A stretch of DNA of 27,755 bases from Bacilli bacterium (GCA_918219625.1 CAKJXT010000058.1:1-27755); one strand, 5' to 3'. Numbered from the stretch's first letter, positions 1 through 8,410 are shown. Notes: a model not told the origin generated them from the letters alone. A program made the numbers and translations.

Positions 1-291
1 ACAATTTCAGATTCAATGGATAAAGCAATCAAAGAAACTGAAAGAAGAAGAAAAATCCAAGAAGAATACAATAAAGAGCATAATATAACACCAAAAACAA
101 TAATAAAAGAAATAAGAGAAGTTGTAACAAACGAAAAAGAAACAGAAACAAAAGAAATAAAAATGTCTAAACAAGATAAACAACAATTAATGATAAAGAT
201 AGAAAAAGAAATGAAAGAAGCCGCAAAAATTATGGACTTCGAAAGAGCAATGGAATTAAGAGATATATTATTTGAACTTAAATCGGAATAG
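1..291 (+). CDS. uvrB: UvrABC system protein B, C-terminal fragment
   Basis: This is the last 96 codons of UvrB, the damage-verifying helicase subunit of the nucleotide excision repair UvrABC complex; the 5' part lies outside the window and the frame is open from base 1. The opening residues include [16 protein letters not shown] followed by an ITPKTI stretch, the conserved end of the UvrB helicase core. The last ~40 residues form the UVR domain that contacts UvrC (pattern with [16 protein letters not shown]). A methionine at base 16 is internal and not a start. The TAG stop overlaps the ribosome binding site of the next gene. A UvrC fragment can be excluded because the residues before the UVR domain are UvrB-type. 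Confidence 0.95.
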   Translation, partial: TISDSMDKAIKETERRRKIQEEYNKEHNITPKTIIKEIREVVTNEKETETKEIKMSKQDKQQLMIKIEKEMKEAAKIMDFERAMELRDILFELKSE

Positions 292-299
292 GAGAATAT

Positions 300-698
300 A
301 TGAAAAAGAGAATAAATAAATTTATAGAATGGATTATGTATATGATAGGCTACTCAATAGTATTAATGAGTGTCACAATGATTTTTAAAAACTCATTATA
401 CATTGATCCGTCGTTTTTTGGAATATGGAGTTTATTAGCAAACATAATAATATATGTATTAAATAAAACAGTAAAACCATTAATTGTATGGCTAACAATA
501 CCAATAACAGCTCTGACACTAGGCTTATTCTATCCGGTTATTAATATTCTAATTTTATATATAGTATCATTTATATTAGGAAGTCACTTCATAATACATG
601 GAGGACCAATAATGATATTTATAATAGCGGTACTATTATCGTTAATGAATTTGATAATGAAATCAATAATAGAAAAACTATTAAAGGAGGATAAATAA
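300..698 (+). CDS. YvlD-like small membrane protein (phage holin superfamily IV fold)
   Basis: A 132-residue hydrophobic protein with about four predicted membrane segments (roughly residues 10-29, 42-58, 60-90 and 100-122) and a basic N-terminus and C-terminus. Size, topology and the NKTVKPLIVWLTIPITALT stretch match the YvlD/PF04020 family, often annotated as a mycobacterial 4-TMS phage holin, although most members are chromosomal and not phage genes. In Bacillus subtilis yvlD lies between uvrBA and lgt, and here it sits exactly between uvrB and lgt, which supports the assignment. GGAG eight bases upstream sets the start. The stop overlaps the lgt start by one base (TAATG), so the two are translationally coupled. 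The biochemical role is unknown; PspC-linked envelope stress functions have been suggested for relatives. Confidence 0.8.
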   Translation: MKKRINKFIEWIMYMIGYSIVLMSVTMIFKNSLYIDPSFFGIWSLLANIIIYVLNKTVKPLIVWLTIPITALTLGLFYPVINILILYIVSFILGSHFIIHGGPIMIFIIAVLLSLMNLIMKSIIEKLLKEDK

Positions 699-1483
699 TG
701 AATCCAATACTATTAAAAATAGGTAACATTACAATATATTGGTACTCAATAATGATATTAATAGGATTTCTAATAGCATCATATTTAATAATAAGAGAAT
801 CGGCACAATTGAAAATAAAAAAAGAAATAATAATGGATTTATTATTTTATACAATAATAATAGGAATACTTGGAGCAAGAATATACTATGTATTATTTAA
901 CATAGATTATTATTCAAAAAACCTAACAGATATATTTAAAGTATGGGAAGGTGGACTAGCAATCCATGGAGGAATAATTGCCGGAACGATATTCATAATC
1001 ATATATACAAAGAAGAAAAATCTAAACCCGCTAAAAACATTAGATATGTGTGTACCAGGATTATTAGTAGGTCAAGCTATAGGACGATGGGGTAATTTTT
1101 TTAACCAAGAAGCACATGGCCCTGTAACTTCATTAGAACACCTTAAATATCTACCCAAATTCATACAAAAAGGGATGTATATAGATGGAGAGTATTATAT
1201 GCCAACATTTTTATATGAATCAATACTATGTATAGTAGGATTAATAATAGTACTAATAATAAGAAAAAAGTTAAAACTAAAAAATGGACAAATAACAGGC
1301 TTTTATCTAATTTGGTATGGAATAACAAGAGCTATAATCGAATCATTTAGAACAGACAGTTTAATGTTAATAGGACTAAAACAAGCTCAAATAATATCAA
1401 TTATAATGATTACAATAGGTACTATTCTAATAATAAAAGGTAATAAAAACGAAAGATATAGAGAGATAAATAATAAAAAATAA
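698..1483 (+). CDS. lgt: Prolipoprotein diacylglyceryl transferase
   Basis: Lgt transfers diacylglycerol from phosphatidylglycerol to the lipobox cysteine of prolipoproteins at the cytoplasmic membrane. The 261-residue product has the usual length and about seven membrane segments. The signature GRWGNFFNQEAHG (about residues 128-140) contains the conserved Arg, Asn and Glu residues. A preceding AIHGGIIAG motif carries the His-Gly-Gly of the family. A strong AAAGGAGG site lies eight bases before the ATG, inside the 3' end of the preceding gene. A substrate is visible in the window: the lipoprotein at 19324-19767. The gene ends at a strong terminator whose stem starts in its stop codon. Confidence 0.97.
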   Translation: MNPILLKIGNITIYWYSIMILIGFLIASYLIIRESAQLKIKKEIIMDLLFYTIIIGILGARIYYVLFNIDYYSKNLTDIFKVWEGGLAIHGGIIAGTIFIIIYTKKKNLNPLKTLDMCVPGLLVGQAIGRWGNFFNQEAHGPVTSLEHLKYLPKFIQKGMYIDGEYYMPTFLYESILCIVGLIIVLIIRKKLKLKNGQITGFYLIWYGITRAIIESFRTDSLMLIGLKQAQIISIIMITIGTILIIKGNKNERYREINNKK

Positions 1484-1511
1484 AACTTTACAAATAAATG
1501 TAAAGTTTTTT
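1483..1511. terminator. Bidirectional intrinsic terminator between lgt and the minus-strand gene
   Basis: Stem AACTTTACA / TGTAAAGTT with a six-base AATAAA loop. It is followed by a T-run on the plus strand, and on the minus strand by TTATTTTTTATT. It can therefore end both lgt and the convergent gene 1532-2104. Confidence 0.88.
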
Positions 1512-1531
1512 GTACTTATAAGAATATATAA

Positions 1532-2104
1532 TTATTCAGCATTCTTTATTTTTTGCGTGAAATTGTCTAAATTATTCAAGTAATATGTATCATTTGTTTT
1601 ATCTAATATAAATGGATCAATTGGATCAATATCACATGTTTGAGGGGTAGATATTTTAATACTACCATCAGAAGTAATATCAAAAACTTTCTTACTTCCG
1701 TTAGAACTAACATGTTCATCCACACCAAAAGAAATTGTTTCGTTTAGATATAATTTATCGCCATCAATAAAATAATTTCCCATACTCTTACTAACACATC
1801 CTGGAGTTGCAAATGAATAATAAAATATTCCATTATCATCTAAATCAAGTCTATATTCACTAGATTTGTCTTCATTTCCAAATTTATAATCATATACATA
1901 TTTATATGAACCAACTAAATCAGAAAACTGAATTGTTTTATTTGTATTATCACTTACAATATTAGTATTTCCCGATGCACTACAATCAGGACAACTACAC
2001 TTATTCATCTTCCTTTCAATAATCGCATAATCAGTAACAAAACATAAAGCCGCAAATAAAATAATAACCAAAACCGCATAACTACATTTTATTTCTTTTT
2101 TCAT
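1532..2104 (-). CDS. Membrane-anchored hypothetical protein with extracellular domain
   Basis: 190 residues, not recognised. Residues 9-28 form a single hydrophobic segment after a Lys-rich start, so the protein is probably an N-terminally anchored type II membrane protein. Just after the segment is a cysteine cluster, CSCPDC (residues 36-41), which could bind metal or form disulfides; it is not a lipobox. The rest alternates polar and aromatic residues, with GSYKYVYDYKFG and GNYFIDGDKLYLNETISFG stretches suggestive of a small beta-barrel or lipocalin-like fold, but that is a guess. AGAGGAGG seven bases upstream gives the start. It is a single-gene unit, convergent with lgt and divergent from whiA. 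Confidence 0.75.
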   Translation of the reverse strand: MKKEIKCSYAVLVIILFAALCFVTDYAIIERKMNKCSCPDCSASGNTNIVSDNTNKTIQFSDLVGSYKYVYDYKFGNEDKSSEYRLDLDDNGIFYYSFATPGCVSKSMGNYFIDGDKLYLNETISFGVDEHVSSNGSKKVFDITSDGSIKISTPQTCDIDPIDPFILDKTNDTYYLNNLDNFTQKIKNAE

Positions 2105-2126
2105 AAAAATCCTCCTCTATGATTAA

Positions 2127-2155
2127 ATTATATCATTTAATTTCACAAAATACAA
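2127..2155 (-). promoter_or_regulatory. Sigma-A-like promoter of the 1532-2104 gene (extended -10)
   Basis: On the minus strand TATAAT (plus 2132-2127) is preceded by TGA, giving an extended -10. A weak -35 TTGTAT lies 17 bases upstream. It lies just upstream of the AGAGGAGG ribosome binding site. Confidence 0.6.
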
Positions 2156-2253
2156 AACTATTTTTGTATTTCACCTATAATCTGTATAAGAATGTCAAAA
2201 TGTTGCGTATAATAAAAAATCTAATGTTTTTTCACTAAAATAAAACCCTTTAA

Positions 2254-2282
2254 TTTACTTATTTAAATATAAATAGTATAAT
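2254..2282 (+). promoter_or_regulatory. Sigma-A-like promoter of the whiA operon
   Basis: TTTACT (2254-2259), a 17-base spacer and TATAAT (2277-2282), 28 bases before the whiA start. The rest of the 206-base gap 2105-2310 holds only this promoter and the divergent one; I see no riboswitch or small gene in it. Confidence 0.65.
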
Positions 2283-2310
2283 AATAATTAGCTAAAAAAG
2301 AGGTGATAAA

Positions 2311-3228
2311 ATGTCATTTACAAGCAATATAAAATCAGAAATAACAAAACAAAAATTTGATAAACCAGAACAAATATCGCTTCTTTCAGGAATAATAAGA
2401 AATGAAAACGTAGAAGATACAATAAAAATATCAAACGAAAATAAAGATGTGGCTAATTTAATATTTAATATAATACAAAAAGAATATCAAATTATTCCTA
2501 AAATTACAGTCAGAAAAGGCTATAATTATAATAAAAATCTCATTTACATGATAGAAGTAAACAAAAAGGTAGAAGAAATAAAAAAAGATTTAAGCATAGA
2601 CAAACCAACTCCTAATACATACATAACAGACGATGATAACCTAATAAGAGCTTATTTAAAAGGTTTATTTCTAGCTAAAGGAAGTATAAATGATCCTAAA
2701 ACATCAAGATATCATCTAGAAATACTAGTAAACAATGAAGAATATGCAAAATTTATAAATGGCATATTAAATAGCTATGATCTAAACAGTAAAATCTTAA
2801 AAAGAGAATCTAAATACATGATTTATATAAAAGAAGCAGAAAAAATAGGAGATTTTCTAAGATTAATTGGAACAACAAAATCATTACTATACTATGAAGA
2901 CATAAGAATCTATAGAGATCACGTAAATATGACTAATAGACTAAACAACTGCGAACAAGCAAACGTAGATAAAATAATACAAACCGCAGAACAACAAATA
3001 AAAGATATAGAACTTATCCAAAAATACGGATTAGACTTATTATCAGAAAAAGAACAATTAGCCGCAAACTATAGGTTAAAATATAAAGATGCATCACTTC
3101 AAGAGTTAAGTGAAATAATATCTATTGAAACACAAACAAAAATAACAAAACCAGGCTTACATCATAGATTCGATAAAATTAAAAAACTTGCAGAAAGAAT
3201 AAGAGAAAAGGAGAATAATAATGAATAA
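2311..3228 (+). CDS. whiA: DNA-binding protein WhiA
   Basis: WhiA is a conserved Gram-positive protein built from a degenerate LAGLIDADG homing-endonuclease fold plus a C-terminal helix-turn-helix. In Streptomyces it activates sporulation septation genes; in Bacillus it affects cell division and chromosome segregation. The 305-residue product matches the usual ~310. The middle contains the LAGLIDADG-like helix (RAYLKGLFLAKGSI, about residues 114-127). The C-terminal HTH region carries LQELSEIISIETQ and PGLHHRFDKIKKLAERI, typical of the family's KSGxxHRxRxI end. GAGGTG lies seven bases upstream of the ATG. Its last eight bases overlap the next gene, so it heads a coupled operon through rlmH. 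Confidence 0.95.
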   Translation: MSFTSNIKSEITKQKFDKPEQISLLSGIIRNENVEDTIKISNENKDVANLIFNIIQKEYQIIPKITVRKGYNYNKNLIYMIEVNKKVEEIKKDLSIDKPTPNTYITDDDNLIRAYLKGLFLAKGSINDPKTSRYHLEILVNNEEYAKFINGILNSYDLNSKILKRESKYMIYIKEAEKIGDFLRLIGTTKSLLYYEDIRIYRDHVNMTNRLNNCEQANVDKIIQTAEQQIKDIELIQKYGLDLLSEKEQLAANYRLKYKDASLQELSEIISIETQTKITKPGLHHRFDKIKKLAERIREKENNNE

Positions 3229-4192
3229 CTTTTTCAAAAACTTAGATAAAGAAATAAAACATCATAAAAATATAATAATAATGGGCCACAAAAATCCTGA
3301 CTTAGACTGTATAGGTTCTTCATTAGGACTATATAATGCGATAGAAAAAAATGCATACATATTTAAAACAAAAGACAAATTAAATGAATCTATGAAAAAA
3401 GCATTCAAAGAATTAGAAGAAGAAAATATAAACTTTATAGATAAAACAAACTATAAAGAACACCTAGAAAATCCTCTTTTAATAATAACAGACTTACATA
3501 GAAAAAGTTTATTAGAATATGAAGAAATACTAGATGAAATAGAAGATGTAATAATAATAGACCACCATTTAGTTGGAAAAGATAAAATAGAAGCAAAACT
3601 AGAATACATAGACTCAAAAGCATCAAGCGCAACAGAAATAGCTGTTCAATATTTAAAATATAAAGAAAAAGAAATTGATAATATAATTGCCACAATAATG
3701 ATTGCAGGAATAGAAATAGACACAAATGGATACAACATGAAAACATCGGAAAAAACTTTTAAAACAGCCGCATTCCTAATGTCTATGGGAGCAGACAATA
3801 TACTAAAACAAAAAATACTAAAAATATCAAAAGAAGAATATATAAAAAGAACAAAACAAATAGAAAAAAGTTATTTAATAAACAATATGATGATATGTAA
3901 ACTTCACAAAAAGAACTACAACCCATCATATTTAGCAACCATGTCAGAAGATTTACTTAGATTTGATAAAGTAGAAGCATCATTCACAATTGGAAAACTA
4001 TCAAACAGTAAAATTGGAATAAGTGCAAGATCACTAGGAAACATAAATGTAGAAACATACATGAGTGAACTAGGTGGTGGAGGACACTTAACAGATGCCG
4101 CATGCCAACTAGAAAATAAAACAATTAAAGAAGCAGAAAAAATGCTTCTAAAAACAATAAAGGAGGTAAATCATGAAAGTAATATTTCTTAA
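3221..4192 (+). CDS. DHH-DHHA1 phosphodiesterase, GdpP-like core without sensory half
   Basis: A 323-residue DHH-family phosphoesterase, predicted to hydrolyse cyclic di-AMP or linear dinucleotides with manganese. Visible motifs are [14 protein letters not shown] (motif I, residues 21-34), ITDLHRKS (motif II), IIIDHHLVG (the DHH motif) and [18 protein letters not shown]. The C-terminal DHHA1 motif is [12 protein letters not shown]. These resemble the catalytic half of GdpP more than NrnA, and gdpP-rplI-dnaB is the Bacillus gene order, as here. GdpP is normally ~650 residues with two membrane helices, a PAS-like and a GGDEF-like domain; those are absent and whiA lies directly upstream, so this is a soluble short version. 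It overlaps whiA by 8 bases and rplI by 20. A Pde2/DhhP-type enzyme is the alternative. Confidence 0.85.
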   Translation: MNNFFKNLDKEIKHHKNIIIMGHKNPDLDCIGSSLGLYNAIEKNAYIFKTKDKLNESMKKAFKELEEENINFIDKTNYKEHLENPLLIITDLHRKSLLEYEEILDEIEDVIIIDHHLVGKDKIEAKLEYIDSKASSATEIAVQYLKYKEKEIDNIIATIMIAGIEIDTNGYNMKTSEKTFKTAAFLMSMGADNILKQKILKISKEEYIKRTKQIEKSYLINNMMICKLHKKNYNPSYLATMSEDLLRFDKVEASFTIGKLSNSKIGISARSLGNINVETYMSELGGGGHLTDAACQLENKTIKEAEKMLLKTIKEVNHESNIS

Positions 4193-4613
4193 AGATGTAA
4201 AAGGACAAGGAAAAAAAGGAGAAATAAAAGAAGTAAAAGATGGGTATGGAATGAACTTCCTTATTAAAAACAAATACGCAGTACAGGCAACCGAAACAAG
4301 CGTAAATAGACTAAAAAAAGAAAACGCTGAAAAAGCACTAGAAGAAAACCTATTAATAAAAGATATGGAGGTCCTAAAAAAGAAACTAGAAAAAGAAAAA
4401 ATAATTTTCAAAGCAAAAACTGGTAATCAAGACCAAATGTTTGGAACAATATCAGTAAAACAAATAAAAGAAAAACTATCTGAATTAGGATATAATATAA
4501 AAAAACAAGATATACACCTAGAATTTCCTATATCAACAATAGGATTCCATGAAGTTGAAATAGAACTTCATAAAAAAGTAATAGCTAAAATAAAAATCGA
4601 AATCAAAAAGTAG
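4173..4613 (+). CDS. rplI: 50S ribosomal protein L9
   Basis: L9 binds 23S rRNA at the base of the L1 stalk and helps maintain reading frame. The 146-residue length is normal. The N-terminal domain carries the family signature: [19 protein letters not shown], then [12 protein letters not shown] long charged connecting helix (residues ~45-75) leads to the C-terminal domain containing [13 protein letters not shown] and ends in IEIKK. AGGAGG seven bases before the ATG lies inside the preceding gene, with a 20-base overlap. Only eight bases separate it from dnaB. Confidence 0.97.
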   Translation: MKVIFLKDVKGQGKKGEIKEVKDGYGMNFLIKNKYAVQATETSVNRLKKENAEKALEENLLIKDMEVLKKKLEKEKIIFKAKTGNQDQMFGTISVKQIKEKLSELGYNIKKQDIHLEFPISTIGFHEVEIELHKKVIAKIKIEIKK

Positions 4614-4621
4614 GTGACAAA

Positions 4622-5983
4622 ATGAACGAAAAAGTATTACCACACAATATAGATGCAGAAAAATCAGTACTAGGATCTATGTTTTTATCTAAATATGCAT
4701 TACAAAAAGGAATAGAAGCGTTAACAAAAGACTTATTCTACCAAGAAGCAAATGGTATAATCTTTGAAACAATAAAAAATCTAAGAGAAAAACTAATCTC
4801 TATAGATATGACAACTGTAACAGAAGAATTAGAAAACCAAAATCAACTAAAAAAAATAGGCGGAATAGAATATTTAACAGAAATAATTAACTTCGTTCCA
4901 ACAGCAGCAAACATAGATGAATACATAAGAATAGTAGAAGAGAAAGCAATCTTAAGAAGACTAATAGAAGAAGCAACACAAATTGCATCATCAGGATATA
5001 ATCAAGGAGAAGATATAAACGATGTACTTGATAATGCAGAAAAGAAAATACTAAATGTAGTAAAAACAAAAAAAGGAACAGAATTTAGAAGCATTCAAGA
5101 TGTACTATTAAAAACTCAAAGTGACCTAGAAACACTAAGCAAACAAAAAAATGAAATAACAGGTATACCAACAGGATTCTATGACTTAGACAAAGTAACA
5201 AGCGGCTTACATCCAAATGAATTAATAATCATTGCAGCAAGACCAGCCATGGGGAAAACTGCGTTCGCATTAAACCTAGCTACAAATATAGCAATGAATA
5301 CAGACAAAACAGTTGCTTTATTCAACATGGAAATGAGTGGCGAACAACTTGCTATGAGAATGCTATCATCAGTAGGACAAATTGATGGATATAAATTAAA
5401 AAGTGGAAAACTAGAACATAATGATTGGAAAAAATTCAATGAAGCAATGAGTAGACTAGCAGAAACAAAACTATTCATAGATGATACATCGGGAATGACA
5501 ATAAGCGAAATAAAAGCAAAATGTAGAAGATTATATAACTCAGAAGGTGGCTTAGGAGTAATCATAATCGACTACCTACAATTAATTAGTGGTTCAGCAA
5601 AATATGCGGGAAATAGACAACAAGAAGTATCAGAAATATCAAGATCATTAAAAACACTTGCTATGGAACTAAATGTACCTGTAATCGCGCTAGCCCAACT
5701 ATCACGTACAGTTGAAGGAAGAGAAGATAAAAGACCATTACTTAGTGACTTAAGGGAATCTGGATCAATCGAACAAGATGCCGATATAGTCGCATTCTTA
5801 TATAGAGATGACTACTATACAAAACAAATATCAATAGACGAAAATACATCAAAAAGTGAATTCATAATCGCAAAACACAGAAGCGGTCCAACCACGACAA
5901 TAGACTTGATATTCAAAAGAAACGTAAGTACATTTGTAAACATGCTAAAGGAGAATACAAATGAAAATATGCCAACTAGCTAG
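4622..5983 (+). CDS. dnaB: Replicative DNA helicase
   Basis: DnaB (DnaC in Bacillus naming) is the hexameric 5'-3' helicase at the replication fork. The 453-residue product has the N-terminal collar domain (start LPHNIDAEKSVLGSMF), a linker, and a RecA-like ATPase domain from about residue 180. Walker A is AARPAMGKTAFALN (about residues 205-218), Walker B is IIIDYLQLISG, and ALAQLSRTVEGREDKRP plus LSDLRESGSIEQDAD form the DNA-binding and arginine-finger region. No intein is present. AGGTGA precedes the ATG. The last 23 bases overlap the start of the WalJ-like gene. Confidence 0.98.
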   Translation: MNEKVLPHNIDAEKSVLGSMFLSKYALQKGIEALTKDLFYQEANGIIFETIKNLREKLISIDMTTVTEELENQNQLKKIGGIEYLTEIINFVPTAANIDEYIRIVEEKAILRRLIEEATQIASSGYNQGEDINDVLDNAEKKILNVVKTKKGTEFRSIQDVLLKTQSDLETLSKQKNEITGIPTGFYDLDKVTSGLHPNELIIIAARPAMGKTAFALNLATNIAMNTDKTVALFNMEMSGEQLAMRMLSSVGQIDGYKLKSGKLEHNDWKKFNEAMSRLAETKLFIDDTSGMTISEIKAKCRRLYNSEGGLGVIIIDYLQLISGSAKYAGNRQQEVSEISRSLKTLAMELNVPVIALAQLSRTVEGREDKRPLLSDLRESGSIEQDADIVAFLYRDDYYTKQISIDENTSKSEFIIAKHRSGPTTTIDLIFKRNVSTFVNMLKENTNENMPTS

Positions 5984-6722
5984 TGGTTCAAAAGGAAACT
6001 CTTGCTATATAGAATCAAAACAAACAAGTATACTAATAGATCTAGGAATAAATTGTAAAGAAACAGAAACAAGATTAAAACAAATAGATGTTGATCCAAA
6101 AAACATAGAAGCAATCTTTATAACACACACGCATAGTGATCATATTGACGGTTTAAAAGTATTCACAAAAAAATACAAAACAAAAGTTTATATAACAGAA
6201 AAAATGCTAAAAGAACTAGAAGGTAAAATACAAAACTATGAATTTATAGAAAAAGAAACAACAATTAAAGATATAAAAATAACAGCCTTTAAAACATCAC
6301 ACGATGCTGAAGACTCAAATGGATACCTAATAGAAGCAAATAACAAATCACTAGTATATATAACAGATACAGGATACATAAATATTAAAAATCATAAACT
6401 ATTAAAAAATAGAAATATATATATACTAGAAAGTAATCATGATGTAGATATGCTTATGAATAATAAAAACTATCCATATCATATAAAACAAAGAATTCTT
6501 GGAGATAAGGGACACTTATCAAACAAGGACTCAGCGTACTATCTAAAAAAATTCATAGGAGAAGACACAAAATATATAGTTCTAGCCCATCTTAGCGAAC
6601 AAAACAATACAGATGAACTTGCACTTGAAGAATTTAATAAAACAATAAAAGAAGACATAAGAAAAAATAAACATATATTAATAGCTCATCAAAATGAGCA
6701 AACGGAGTTAATAGAAGTATGA
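5961..6722 (+). CDS. walJ: WalJ/YycJ-type metallo-beta-lactamase fold hydrolase
   Basis: A 253-residue member of the metallo-beta-lactamase superfamily, close in length and neighbourhood to YycJ/WalJ, a protein linked to coordination of cell division with DNA replication and implicated as a 5'-3' exonuclease in mismatch repair in some Firmicutes. The start MKICQLASGSKGNSCYIE is typical. Metal-binding residues are visible as THTHSDHIDGL (HxHxDH), SHD in the middle (TSHDAEDSNGY), ITDTGY (Asp), and a terminal VLAHLSEQNN. GGAG lies before the ATG inside dnaB, and the stop overlaps the rlmH start (ATGA). In Bacillus the yyc operon places walJ with walRK, which are not seen here. Confidence 0.88.
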   Translation: MKICQLASGSKGNSCYIESKQTSILIDLGINCKETETRLKQIDVDPKNIEAIFITHTHSDHIDGLKVFTKKYKTKVYITEKMLKELEGKIQNYEFIEKETTIKDIKITAFKTSHDAEDSNGYLIEANNKSLVYITDTGYINIKNHKLLKNRNIYILESNHDVDMLMNNKNYPYHIKQRILGDKGHLSNKDSAYYLKKFIGEDTKYIVLAHLSEQNNTDELALEEFNKTIKEDIRKNKHILIAHQNEQTELIEV

Positions 6723-7174
6723 TAAAAATAATATGTGTAGGAAAAATAAAAGAAAAATTCTATAAAGAAGCTATAGAAGAATATACAAAAAGACTATCAA
6801 AATATACAAAACTACAAATAATAGAAGTAGAAGATGTAAATCTACCAAATGAAATATTAATTAAACAAAAGGAAGCTGAATTAATAGAAAAAAATATAAG
6901 CGAAAAAGATTATGTAATAACCCTAGAAATAGAAGGAAAAGAACTAAATAGTATAGAACTATCCAAAAAAATACAAGAATTAGAACAAACAAATCCTAAT
7001 ATTACATTTGTAATAGGTGGTTCTTATGGACTAGATGATAAAATAAAGCAAAGAAGTAACTTTAAACTATCATTTTCTAAACTAACATTTCCACATCAAC
7101 TATTTAGAGTAATACTTCTAGAACAAATCTATAGAGCCTATAAGATTAAAAATAATGAATCATATCATAAATAA
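6719..7174 (+). CDS. rlmH: 23S rRNA (pseudouridine1915-N3)-methyltransferase
   Basis: RlmH is a SPOUT-class enzyme that methylates N3 of pseudouridine 1915 in helix 69 of 23S rRNA. The 151-residue length is nearly normal (~159). Key pieces are MIKIICVGKIKEKFYKEAI at the start, VITLEIEGKELNS, the SAM-binding knot loop FVIGGSYGLDD, and the conserved end SKLTFPHQLFRVILLEQIYRAYKI followed (within the last residues) by NNESYHK. The ATG overlaps the TGA of the previous gene. It is the last gene of the whiA operon before a terminator-like hairpin. Confidence 0.97.
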   Translation: MIKIICVGKIKEKFYKEAIEEYTKRLSKYTKLQIIEVEDVNLPNEILIKQKEAELIEKNISEKDYVITLEIEGKELNSIELSKKIQELEQTNPNITFVIGGSYGLDDKIKQRSNFKLSFSKLTFPHQLFRVILLEQIYRAYKIKNNESYHK

Positions 7175-7187
7175 GTATAAAATAATA

Positions 7188-7226
7188 AAATCATTCCAAT
7201 ATTAAATAGAAGGGAATGATTTTTTT
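7188..7226 (+). terminator. Intrinsic terminator hairpin abutting the spoIIR start codon
   Basis: The 5' arm AATCATTCC (7189-7197) pairs with GGAATGATT (7213-7221), and the T-run ends at 7226, immediately before the spoIIR ATG at 7227. It can end the whiA-rlmH transcript. Its 3' arm contains part of the AGAAGGGA ribosome binding site of spoIIR, so it can also regulate that gene. Confidence 0.8.
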
Positions 7227-7763
7227 ATGAAAAAAACATTAATAACACTAACTTTAATACTAACAACATATATGGTAATAGGAGTAAAAGCAGAAAAGTT
7301 AATAGAAATACCAGATGAAGCAATAAGAATAAGGGTAATAGGAAATAGTAACTCCGAATATGATCAAGAAAAAAAACAAGAACTAAGAAAAGATGTTCAA
7401 CTATATATGCAGAGATTACTAAAAGATGCAAAAACAATAAAGCAAGCACGAGAAATAATTAATAACAACTTAGATAATATAAATACAAACGTTGACAATT
7501 ATTTACACAATCTAAACTATGATACAACATATGACATTAATTTTGGATTAAATTACTTTCCACAAAAAGAATATAAAGGAATAAAATATAAAGAAGGACT
7601 TTATGAATCTCTATTAATCACACTAGGAGAAGGGAAAGGAAACAATTGGTGGTGTGTTCTGTTTCCTCCAATATGCCTATTAGAAGCAGAAGAGACAGAA
7701 ACAAATGAAGTAGAATATAAATCATTTGTAAAAGAAATAATAGAAAAATATATAAAAAATTGA
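7227..7763 (+). CDS. spoIIR: Stage II sporulation protein R
   Basis: SpoIIR is made in the forespore, exported to the intermembrane space, and triggers SpoIIGA to cleave pro-sigma-E in the mother cell. The 178-residue product has a signal peptide (residues 1-21, ending near VKA) and the family core: IPDEAIRIRVIGNSNSEYDQ, then the strongly conserved LITLGEGKGNNWWCVLFPP followed by ICLLEAEE. Bacillus SpoIIR is longer (~220), mostly through a variable C-terminal tail. The ATG is preceded by AGAAGGGA about 11 bases away, a loose spacing, inside a terminator hairpin. It ends with TGA, whose first bases form part of the next promoter. Confidence 0.96.
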   Translation: MKKTLITLTLILTTYMVIGVKAEKLIEIPDEAIRIRVIGNSNSEYDQEKKQELRKDVQLYMQRLLKDAKTIKQAREIINNNLDNINTNVDNYLHNLNYDTTYDINFGLNYFPQKEYKGIKYKEGLYESLLITLGEGKGNNWWCVLFPPICLLEAEETETNEVEYKSFVKEIIEKYIKN

Positions 7764-7786
7764 CACTAAATATCCTATTTGATAAA
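7751..7786 (+). repeat. Promoter-containing direct repeat, copy 1
   Basis: Aligns without gaps to 8411-8446, exactly 660 bases downstream. The first 16 bases (TATAAAAAATTGACAC) and the last nine (TTTGATAAA) are identical. It marks the boundary of a duplicated promoter-plus-gene unit. Confidence 0.8.
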
Positions 7787-7788
7787 AT
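7760..7788 (+). promoter_or_regulatory. Sigma-A promoter of the first paralogue
   Basis: A perfect -35 TTGACA (7760-7765), a 17-base spacer and TAAAAT (7783-7788), 22 bases before the ATG at 7811. The TTG of the -35 could be misread as an upstream start codon. Confidence 0.8.
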
Positions 7789-7810
7789 TAAAATAGAGAA
7801 GGTGTTGTTT

Positions 7811-8401
7811 ATGTCGTACCGTTCAAAAATATTCAAATCACAAAAAAAAAATACAGAATCATCAAGCGATTTAATCATGACACAATGGAAATTACCCAAA
7901 ACTGCTCAAAAAAGACCAATTGGAGAATTAAGAGGCCAATTATATGATTGTTATAGAATTTTAGCAGTTGACAATGAAGAAATAATTGAAGTAAGACACG
8001 TTAAATACAATAGCGAAACAATATTAGTTTATCATCCAATTGGTGTATTAATAGGTGATGAAACAATATATGCTTGCAAAGTTATTTGGAAAAAAAATGG
8101 TCAAAATATCGGGTCAAAAGAAATATTTGTAGGTGAAGTAGACTTTGAAATGCTTAAAAAAAACAGATATTATTTTGCTGTTTTAATGGAAGAATTATTG
8201 AGTAAACCAAGAATTGAAAGACGAACAAAAAATGATGAAACAACATATGTTGGCCGTGTAAAAAAGATTAATTCTAACTACATGAAATATTTAGAAATGG
8301 ATGTAGTAGATGAATGTTCAAATTCAAAACCATTAGAAAAAAAACAAGAACAACTAGACAAAATAATAGAAAAATACAACAATGAACTAAAAACAAGATA
8401 G
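7811..8401 (+). CDS. Hypothetical protein, first of a tandem paralogous pair
   Basis: 196 residues, not recognised. It is soluble-looking, basic at the N-terminus (SYRSKIFKSQKK) and ends in a coiled-coil-like stretch (LEKKQEQLDKIIEKYNNELK). It shares with the next gene an LxxCYR motif (LYDCYR), a CKVIWK/CHVIWK strand, a VGEVDFEMLKKNRYYF helix and the C-terminal helix ending NNE. The ATG at 7811 is chosen because AGAAGGTG lies seven bases upstream and a consensus promoter occupies the in-frame region before it. It stands between spoIIR and mntP with its own promoter, an accessory insertion relative to the core genes around it. No membrane segment or catalytic motif is visible. Confidence 0.8.
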   Translation: MSYRSKIFKSQKKNTESSSDLIMTQWKLPKTAQKRPIGELRGQLYDCYRILAVDNEEIIEVRHVKYNSETILVYHPIGVLIGDETIYACKVIWKKNGQNIGSKEIFVGEVDFEMLKKNRYYFAVLMEELLSKPRIERRTKNDETTYVGRVKKINSNYMKYLEMDVVDECSNSKPLEKKQEQLDKIIEKYNNELKTR

Positions 8402-8410
8402 AAATATTCA

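Noticed and set aside
300..698. Prophage signal from the holin-like protein
   Set aside because: It is in the conserved uvrB-yvlD-lgt neighbourhood with no phage genes near.
3435..3746. Leu/Phe-rich minus-strand frames inside plus-strand genes (as here in the DHH gene, also at 4148, 7225, 11266, 15286)
   Set aside because: These are antisense shadows of A-rich coding sequence; they lack ribosome binding sites and any family resemblance.
7760..7810. Upstream TTG start extending the first paralogue by 17 codons
   Set aside because: TTG is the start of a consensus -35 hexamer, the region has a -10 at 7783, and AGAAGGTG precedes the ATG at 7811.
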